Positions 1 through 4,592 of a stretch of DNA of 10,714 bases are shown in pieces. This DNA is from Frateuria_A sp035695185 (GTDB lineage: Bacteria; Pseudomonadota; Gammaproteobacteria; Xanthomonadales; Rhodanobacteraceae), in NCBI RefSeq assembly GCF_035695185.1, contig NZ_DASSES010000187.1:1-10714 (forward strand), written 5' to 3'. The notes beneath the pieces were generated by a model. That model worked only from the letters and a program-made list of their open reading frames with translations, ran no database searches and was not told the origin of the DNA. Position numbers and translations under genes: made by a program. Position 1 is the stretch's first letter. Each line of letters begins with the position of its first letter.

Positions 1-7
1 CCAGCGG

Positions 8-310
8 CTAGGCCTGCAACTGCGCATCGGAGTCCAGGTGCTCGATGCGCGCGATTTCGTCGAACCAGACGTAGCGCTTCCATTCAGACGTACCCAGGTG
101 CTCCAGGTGCACGACGCCGTTGCTGCCCTCGTTGCCCGCGCCGTCGTAGAACTCCTGCACGGTCGGGCGCGCGGCGACCACGCCCTCGCAGGTGCTGCCG
201 TCGGTCAGGTGCAGGCGCACGCGCGCGCCATTCTGCAGGTGCTCGACCATGCCGTTGAAGCGGGCGATGGTCGGCTGGTCGGTGTACACGTGTTCGGCCT
301 GGCGGCCCAT
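8..310 (-). CDS. DUF3247-like small protein (100 aa)
   Basis: A 100-residue protein with no signal peptide or membrane segment, so probably cytoplasmic. It reads like the xanthomonad family DUF3247, recognised from memory by the central stretch CEGVVAARPTVQEFYDGAGN followed by a short strand-rich tail ending in an acidic, DS-containing C-terminus. As I recall, a Xanthomonas member of this family has an Sm-like beta fold; a nucleic-acid role is only a suggestion and nothing here proves it. The start is Met at 310 rather than the longer open frame, which runs on to 574, because AGGAG (322-318) lies 7 nt upstream of this ATG and the upstream extension is low-complexity, Arg/Pro-rich sequence typical of a GC-rich shadow. 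The gene is divergent from the MFS gene and its stop lies 7 bases from the window edge, so its downstream neighbour is not visible. Confidence 0.8.
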   Translation of the reverse strand: MGRQAEHVYTDQPTIARFNGMVEHLQNGARVRLHLTDGSTCEGVVAARPTVQEFYDGAGNEGSNGVVHLEHLGTSEWKRYVWFDEIARIEHLDSDAQLQA

Positions 311-334
311 GGCCGGTCTCCTGCTGCAGCGATG

Positions 335-347
335 GGGCGAAGCTAGG
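335..347 (-). promoter_or_regulatory. possible -10 box for the DUF3247-like gene
   Basis: On the minus strand, CCTAGCTTCGCCC contains TAGCTT (345-340), 29 nt upstream of the start codon. The match to TATAAT is modest and no good -35 sits at 16-18 nt. It is listed because the same TA-N2-WTCG pattern recurs upstream of three other genes in the window. Confidence 0.25.
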
Positions 348-506
348 GCGGAGGTGGGCAAGTGGCCGTGAAGTCTTCCGCGGCGTTCCCCTATCCGCCC
401 CGCGGGCTTCCCCTGGTGAAGCGGCGGAAGGGTTCCAGATCTCGCAGGCGGGCCCCGTTTCGGGGTGCGACAGGCGGATCGGGGCGCCCGTGCGGCGGTC
501 CCAGGC

Positions 507-517
507 GCGATAATCGC
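507..517 (+). promoter_or_regulatory. possible -10 box / palindrome before the MFS gene
   Basis: GCGATAATCGC is a perfect 5+1+5 palindrome holding GATAAT (509-514), a 5/6 match to the -10 consensus, 27 nt before the ATG at 542. No recognisable -35 lies 16-18 nt upstream. It could be a promoter element, an operator half of a regulator site, or both. Confidence 0.35.
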
Positions 518-541
518 CCTTCCCTCGTCCGCGGCGTCGCC

Positions 542-1804
542 ATGCCATCGAGCACCGATTCCCTGCTCCAGCACCGCGCCTTCGTGCAGTTCTGGTTCGC
601 CCGCATCGCCTCGGGCTTCGGTTTCCAGATGCTCTCGGTGGCGGTGGCCTGGCAGATCTACGCGATCACCGGCCGCGCGCTGGACCTGGGCCTGATCGGC
701 CTGGTGCAGTTCTTTCCCTCGGTGCTGCTGGCATTACCGGCCGGGCACGTGGCCGACCAGTTCGAGCGCCGCCGCGTGGTGCTGCTCGGCCAAGTGGTCG
801 AATGGTGCGCGATCGTCCTGCTGGCGCTGCTGAGCTTCCTGCACGGCATCGACGAGCTGGGCATCCTGGCGCTGGTGTTCGTGATCAGCACGGCCAAGGC
901 GTTCGAATCGCCCTCGATGTCCTCGCTGCTGCCGGCGCTGGTGCCGCCGGCGGTCCTGCCGCGCGCGGTGGCGGTCAGCGGCTCGGCGTTCCAGATGGCG
1001 ATGGTGCTGGGGCCGGCGGTGGGTGGCCTGCTCTACGTGGCCGGCCCCGGCGTGGTGTACGCCACGGCCGCGGGGCTGTACCTGATCGCCGCCACGCTGA
1101 TGGCGCTGCTGCGCTACGAGCAGGCGCCGCCGAAGCGTGAGCCGGCGACGCTGAAGTCGTTGTTCGCCGGCGTGCACTTCATCCGCGAGCGCAAGGACGT
1201 GCTCGGCGTGATTTCGCTGGACCTGTTCGCGGTGCTGTTCGGCGGCGCCACGGCGCTGCTGCCGATCTTCGCCCGGGACATCCTGCACACCGGTCCGTGG
1301 GGTCTTGGCCTGCTGCGCGCGGCGCCGGCGGTGGGCGCGCTGCTGATGTCGTTCTGGCTGGCGCGGCACGACCTCACCCGGCGCGTGGGCATGATCATGT
1401 TCGGCTCGGTGGCCGGCTTCGGCGTGGCCACGCTGGTGTTCGCGCTGTCCTCGTGGATGTGGCTGTCGCTACTGGCGCTGTTCGCCGCCGGCGCGTTCGA
1501 CATGGTCAGCATGGTGATCCGCGGCTCGATGGTGCAGCTGGATACGCCCGATGCGATGCGCGGTCGGGTCAATGCGGTCAACTCGATCTTCATCAACACC
1601 TCCAACCAGCTGGGCGAGTTCGAGTCCGGCCTGGCCGCCGCCTGGCTGGGCGCGGTGGGCGCGGTCGTGCTGGGCGGCGTCGGCACGCTGGTGGTGGTGG
1701 GGGCGTGGATGGCGATGTTCCCGACGCTGCGCCGGCGCCAGCGGCTGCACCTGGAGCCGGAGGCGATCGAGGCGGCCGAGGACGCCGGCGCCAAGACGCT
1801 CTGA
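542..1804 (+). CDS. MFS exporter, EntS/MFS_3 type
   Basis: A 420-residue, 12-helix inner-membrane transporter of the major facilitator superfamily, closest in pattern to the EntS/MFS_3 group, whose characterised members export enterobactin or act as drug pumps by proton antiport. The motif-A loop between helices 2 and 3 is at residues 68-79 (GHVADQFERRRV). A second family-typical block in the C-terminal half, around residues 320-365, contains IRGSMVQLDTPDAMRGRV and INTSNQLGEFESG. Hydrophobic segments cover most of residues 12-190 and 222-395, with a charged central loop at about 191-220 and a hydrophilic C-terminal tail from 396. The length fits the family. An in-frame GTG at 362 would add 60 residues, but that extension is Arg/Gly/Pro-rich with no membrane character; Met at 542 places RAFVQFWFARIASGFG at the N-terminus, as usual for the family. 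No strong ribosome-binding site precedes it. The substrate cannot be told from sequence. Confidence 0.88.
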   Translation: MPSSTDSLLQHRAFVQFWFARIASGFGFQMLSVAVAWQIYAITGRALDLGLIGLVQFFPSVLLALPAGHVADQFERRRVVLLGQVVEWCAIVLLALLSFLHGIDELGILALVFVISTAKAFESPSMSSLLPALVPPAVLPRAVAVSGSAFQMAMVLGPAVGGLLYVAGPGVVYATAAGLYLIAATLMALLRYEQAPPKREPATLKSLFAGVHFIRERKDVLGVISLDLFAVLFGGATALLPIFARDILHTGPWGLGLLRAAPAVGALLMSFWLARHDLTRRVGMIMFGSVAGFGVATLVFALSSWMWLSLLALFAAGAFDMVSMVIRGSMVQLDTPDAMRGRVNAVNSIFINTSNQLGEFESGLAAAWLGAVGAVVLGGVGTLVVVGAWMAMFPTLRRRQRLHLEPEAIEAAEDAGAKTL

Positions 1805-1816
1805 GCGCGGCGTCAG

Positions 1817-1871
1817 CACTGCCGCAAGACGCAGGTCGTTGCTCTTCGGCAGGAGCAGCGGCGCGGCAGTG
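1817..1871. other. nested stem-loop between the MFS and esterase genes
   Basis: An outer perfect 9-bp inverted repeat, CACTGCCGC (1817-1825) with GCGGCAGTG (1863-1871), encloses an inner 10-bp stem, 1835-1844 with 1853-1862 (two G-U pairs), closed by an 8-nt loop (TTCGGCAG). The two stems are contiguous on the 3' side, with a 9-nt bulge on the 5' side, so they could stack. The element starts 13 nt after the MFS stop codon. There is no T-run, so it is not a canonical intrinsic terminator, but it could stabilise the mRNA 3' end, assist Rho-type termination or serve as an operator, because its last bases touch the putative -35 of the esterase promoter. Confidence 0.45.
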
Positions 1872-1898
1872 TGAACGACGCCGGCCAGCGGCTAGCAT
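1871..1898 (+). promoter_or_regulatory. possible leaderless promoter for the esterase gene
   Basis: TAGCAT (1893-1898) matches 4 of 6 bases of the -10 consensus and ends 6 nt before the ATG at 1905, so transcription would start at or next to the A of the start codon. A weak -35 candidate, GTGAAC (1871-1876), lies 16 nt upstream. No Shine-Dalgarno sequence precedes the ATG, which fits a leaderless transcript. This is inferred from spacing only. Confidence 0.35.
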
Positions 1899-1904
1899 CG
1901 CCGC

Positions 1905-3527
1905 ATGACCACGCCCCTGCCTTTCCTGCGCCTTGCCGGCGCCGCCCTCCTCGCCCTGGCCACCCTGCCCGCCGCGCACGCGGCGCAGGGCCCGCGCATC
2001 CGGGTCAGCTTCAGTCCCAAGGCGCACGCGCAGCCGATCACCGGGCGCGTCTACGTGGCGGTCAGCCGCAGCAACCAGACGCCGCCGATCGAGCAGGCCG
2101 ACATCACCGGCGTGCCGTTGTTCGGCCATGACGTGACCGCGCTGGCGCCCGGCCAGGTGGCGACCATCGATTCGGACGACTTCGGCGCGCCGCTGACCAG
2201 CCTGCGCCAGCTTCCCGCCGGCGACTACTGGATGCAGCCGTTCGTCAACGTCTACACCGAGTTCAAGCGCGCCGACGGCCATACCGTGTGGCTGCACATG
2301 GACCAGTGGGAAGGCCAGGACTTCAAGCACTCGCCCGGCAATCTCTACGGCAAGCCGGTGAAGGTGCATTACGACCCGGCCGCAGCGACGCCGGTGGCGC
2401 TGGTGGCCGACCAGGTGATCGCGCCGATCCCGTTCCCGAAGGACACGCCCTACGTCAGGCGCTTCCGCATCAAGAGCAAGCTCCTGAGCGACTGGTGGGG
2501 CCAGCCGATCTACCTGGGCGCCACGGTGCTGCTGCCGAAGGACTACGACAGGCATCCGGGCGTGCGCTATCCGGTGATCTACGAGCAAGGCCATTTTTCC
2601 ACCCGCGCGCCCGGCGGCTTCGATCGCCCGAAGTCGGGCTTCCGCGACTACTGGCTGGCGGACGGCACGCCGCGCTACATCATGGTCAGCCTGCAGCACC
2701 CCTCGCCCTACTACGACGATTCCTACGCGGTGAACTCGGCCAACGAGGGCCCGTACGACGACGCCATCCACCAGGAGCTGCTGCCGGAAGTGCAGAAGCG
2801 CTTCCGCACCATCGAAGCGCCGTGGGCGCGCATCCTGGAAGGCGGCTCGACCGGTGGCTGGATCGCCATGGCGCAGATGCTGTTCCATCCGGACTACTAC
2901 GGTGGCACCTTCGCCTCCTGCCCGGACGCGCTCGACTTCCGCCACCACCAGGTGGTGAACATCTACGAGGACGCCAACGCGTACTGGCTGGACAAGGGCT
3001 GGGTGAAGGTCGAACGCGTCGATACGCGCCAGCCCGACGGCAACGTCGAGGCGATGATGAAGGACGAGAACTGGTACGAGCTGGCGGTGGGCGACCACGA
3101 CCGCTCCGGCGGCCAGTGGGACATCTGGGAAGCGGCCTTCGGCCCGGTCGGCGCGGACGGGTATCCCAGGCGGCTGTGGGACAAGCGCAGTGGCGCGATC
3201 GACCACGACGTCGCGCGGTACTGGAAGCAGCATTTCGACCTGCGTTACCTGCTGGAAACCCACTGGGCCGCGCTGGGGCCGAAGGTGACCGACAAGATCC
3301 ACATCTACGTGGGCGACGCCGACACCTATAACCTCAACATGGGCGTACGCGCGATGGATGCGTTCCTCGAGCGTGCACACGATCCGTCCTTCCATGGCAG
3401 CATCACCTACCAGCCGATGGCGCCGCATTGCTGGGGGCCGCGCGGCAAGGCGCTGATCGAGACGGTCACGCACTACATCGACGACCACGCCCCGGCCGGC
3501 GCGGACCTGACGGGCTGGCGCTACTGA
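1905..3527 (+). CDS. secreted alpha/beta-hydrolase-fold esterase-like protein
   Basis: A 540-residue exported protein, probably a serine esterase of the esterase-D/enterochelin-esterase-like superfamily. Residues 1-26 are a Sec signal peptide: basic start, leucine/alanine core and AHA before Ala27. No lipobox Cys is present, so it should be periplasmic or extracellular. Residues 30-170 form a family-specific, strand-rich N-terminal region; the hydrolase domain runs from about 185 to 530. The nucleophile elbow is GGSTGG with Ser315. Asp471 or Asp473 in YVGDADTYNLNMG and His508 in APHCWG complete a plausible Ser-Asp-His triad. The block YLGATVLLPKDYD (203-215) is typical of the fold's entry strand. 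I recognise the overall pattern from many uncharacterised bacterial proteins annotated as putative esterases, but the natural substrate is unknown. Met at 1905 is chosen because it starts the signal peptide directly. It follows an EntS-like exporter on the same strand, which hints weakly at a siderophore or other ester natural product. Confidence 0.82.
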   Translation: MTTPLPFLRLAGAALLALATLPAAHAAQGPRIRVSFSPKAHAQPITGRVYVAVSRSNQTPPIEQADITGVPLFGHDVTALAPGQVATIDSDDFGAPLTSLRQLPAGDYWMQPFVNVYTEFKRADGHTVWLHMDQWEGQDFKHSPGNLYGKPVKVHYDPAAATPVALVADQVIAPIPFPKDTPYVRRFRIKSKLLSDWWGQPIYLGATVLLPKDYDRHPGVRYPVIYEQGHFSTRAPGGFDRPKSGFRDYWLADGTPRYIMVSLQHPSPYYDDSYAVNSANEGPYDDAIHQELLPEVQKRFRTIEAPWARILEGGSTGGWIAMAQMLFHPDYYGGTFASCPDALDFRHHQVVNIYEDANAYWLDKGWVKVERVDTRQPDGNVEAMMKDENWYELAVGDHDRSGGQWDIWEAAFGPVGADGYPRRLWDKRSGAIDHDVARYWKQHFDLRYLLETHWAALGPKVTDKIHIYVGDADTYNLNMGVRAMDAFLERAHDPSFHGSITYQPMAPHCWGPRGKALIETVTHYIDDHAPAGADLTGWRY

Positions 3528-3658
3528 GCGAACGACGGGCCGCGCGCGGCCGGGCGATACGGCGCCGGGCGGGCGAAGCCTGAACCGCGGCCGCCGCTTT
3601 CGACGCCCCTCTCACGCCGCAGCGTCCAGGCTGGGGCCTCGACGCACAGGAGGCCCCC

Positions 3659-3991
3659 ATGAACCGAACCCGCGATATCGAGCAGCGCTTCGACGGTGCC
3701 AGCGAGCGCATGCGCGACCGCGTGCGCCAGTACGCCCAGGGTACCGCCGACACGGCCAGCAACCTGGTCGAACGCGGCCGTCGCATGACCACGCACCTGG
3801 GCCGCCGCGGCTCCGGCTACGGCAGGCAGCTGTCGCACATGGCCGAGGACCTGGCCGACGAGGCGAGCTACCAATACCGTCGCGCGCGCCGTCATGCCAG
3901 CCGGCATCCGGTGGCGACGGTCGCCGTGGTGGCCGGCACGATCGGCGCGTTCTTCCTGCTGCGCAAGCTGCTGCGGAGCGACGAGGACTGA
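3659..3991 (+). CDS. DUF883/ElaB-like membrane-anchored small protein
   Basis: A 110-residue protein with a long, charged, Arg-rich helical N-terminal part (about residues 1-80) and one hydrophobic segment near the C-terminus (His83 to Leu101, HPVATVAVVAGTIGAFFLL), ending in a basic then acidic tail. This layout matches the DUF883/ElaB-YqjD group, C-tail-anchored inner-membrane proteins; in Escherichia coli the YqjD/ElaB members associate with ribosomes and are made in stationary phase. The family assignment rests on architecture, not on diagnostic residues, and another small membrane-stress protein type is possible. The start is secure: AGGAGG (3648-3653) lies 5 nt before the ATG, the best ribosome-binding site in the window. 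The 131-bp gap from the esterase stop suggests its own promoter, but none is clear. A palindromic repeat begins 9 nt after its stop. Confidence 0.72.
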   Translation: MNRTRDIEQRFDGASERMRDRVRQYAQGTADTASNLVERGRRMTTHLGRRGSGYGRQLSHMAEDLADEASYQYRRARRHASRHPVATVAVVAGTIGAFFLLRKLLRSDED

Positions 3992-4000
3992 CACGCCCAC

Positions 4001-4041
4001 ACCCCTCTCCCCGCGGGGAGAGGGGTCGGTGGTGAGGGGCC
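4001..4041 (+). repeat. 41-bp palindromic intergenic repeat, copy 1
   Basis: A perfect 26-bp palindrome (4001-4026; half-site ACCCCTCTCCCCG) is followed by an asymmetric tail, GTGGTGAGGGGCC (4029-4041). It begins 9 nt after the stop of the DUF883-like gene and lies between that gene and the convergent proline-rich gene, so it may form the 3'-end hairpin for both. It lacks a U-tract. The pattern resembles the CCCTCTCCC/GGGAGAGGG dispersed repeats common in GC-rich proteobacterial intergenic DNA. Copy 2, in reverse orientation, is at 4546-4586. Confidence 0.85.
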
Positions 4042-4061
4042 ACATTGCGCGGCGGATCCTG

Positions 4062-4265
4062 TCACCCGCGCATGCGCGGTTCGGGCACCGTGGGCGTATG
4101 CGGGTCGATCGGCGGCAGTTCGGGCTGCTGCGGCCGGCCGGGATCGATCGGGTCGTTGGGGCGCGGCGGCGCCGGATCCTGTTGGGGATGCTCGGGTTCG
4201 CCCGGCGGGCCGCTGAGCGACACGCCGGCATGCCCGGGAGGGGTGAGGGAAACCGGTGCGTTCAT
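4062..4265 (-). CDS. proline-rich orphan protein (67 aa)
   Basis: A short protein that I do not recognise. By count, 21 of its 67 residues are proline, with many Asp, Glu and Gln and a repeating character (PPRPNDPIDPGRPQQPELPP, then IDPHTPTVPEP), so it is almost certainly disordered. There is no signal peptide, membrane segment or cysteine. The start at 4265 is preferred over an in-frame Met at 4376 because AGGGTGA (4276-4270) is positioned as a ribosome-binding site 4 nt upstream, while the longer form has none. Proline/acidic tails of this kind occur in small hypothetical proteins of related bacteria, from memory and without a function. It lies on the same strand as aceE but 327 bp from it, and converges with the DUF883-like gene. 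Composition bias from GC-rich DNA could mimic such a frame, so expression is not certain. Confidence 0.5.
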   Translation of the reverse strand: MNAPVSLTPPGHAGVSLSGPPGEPEHPQQDPAPPRPNDPIDPGRPQQPELPPIDPHTPTVPEPRMRG

Positions 4266-4545
4266 GACGTCACCCTGCATGCGCTCGATCATGGAAACCC
4301 GTGTATGGCTGGCTGGGCCGGAAGTATCGGCAACCGGCCGTGCGCGCTGCGCGAAAGGGTCGTTCACTTTGCGCATGCGGGTTTAGCGCAGGCGCGCGCG
4401 CGGCGTGCGCTGGAACGGCGAAGCGGGTGTAGCGCGCGGCTCTCCCGCGCTGGCAGGTAGGGAGCGGCACCGGCAGGAGCGCACCCGTGCGCGACCACAC
4501 GGCAGCAGGCGGCGGTTCGGGTGGAACGCGTTTTACGGCGGCACC
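4266..4545. other. non-coding stretch upstream of the proline-rich gene
   Basis: The gap between the proline-rich start and the aceE stop is 327 bp, of which the last part is repeat copy 2. Frames crossing it on either strand are Arg/Pro/Ala-rich shadows without ribosome-binding sites. It must contain the promoter of the proline-rich gene if that gene is real, but I cannot pick a convincing -35/-10 pair. Only minor local features are seen, such as the palindromic GCGCATGC core near 4372-4380. No tRNA or recognisable ncRNA is apparent. Confidence 0.5.
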
Positions 4546-4586
4546 GGCCCTTCACCACGCCCCTCTCCCGGCGGGAGAGGGGCGTG
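4546..4586 (-). repeat. 41-bp palindromic intergenic repeat, copy 2 (inverted)
   Basis: On the minus strand this is a perfect 15-bp stem (4586-4572 with 4570-4556; arm CACGCCCCTCTCCCG) around a single central base, with the tail GTGGTGAAGGGCC (4558-4546, overlapping the arm). The tail matches 12 of 13 bases of copy 1 and the total length is the same, 41 bp. The hairpin starts 6 nt after the aceE stop, so it is the likely aceE 3'-end structure, although no U-tract follows. Confidence 0.85.
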
Positions 4587-4592
4587 CGGCGG

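Noticed and set aside
453..465. Hairpin CCCCG-TTT-CGGGG in the divergent spacer
   Set aside because: Only 5 bp, no T-run, and no gene ends there, so neither a terminator nor a riboswitch is supported.
362..541. GTG-initiated 60-residue extension of the MFS protein
   Set aside because: The extension is charged and low complexity with no ribosome-binding site, and it covers the likely promoter region.
311..574. 88-residue N-terminal extension of the DUF3247-like protein
   Set aside because: Arg/Pro-rich shadow sequence; AGGAG precedes the internal Met at 310.
1885..1895. 11-mer CCAGCGGCTAG repeated at 1-11 and 1885-1895
   Set aside because: Two short GC-rich matches, one over a stop codon, without extended similarity; chance is the simplest explanation.
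1593..3488. 631-codon minus-strand frame over the esterase gene
   Set aside because: Low-complexity Arg/Val/His/Asp composition; the plus strand has a signal peptide and a catalytic triad.
3538..3551. 14-bp palindrome GGCCGCGCGCGGCC just after the esterase stop
   Set aside because: Purely G/C, so easily arises by chance in such DNA; it would fold to a short stem and has no U-tract, so I do not call a terminator.
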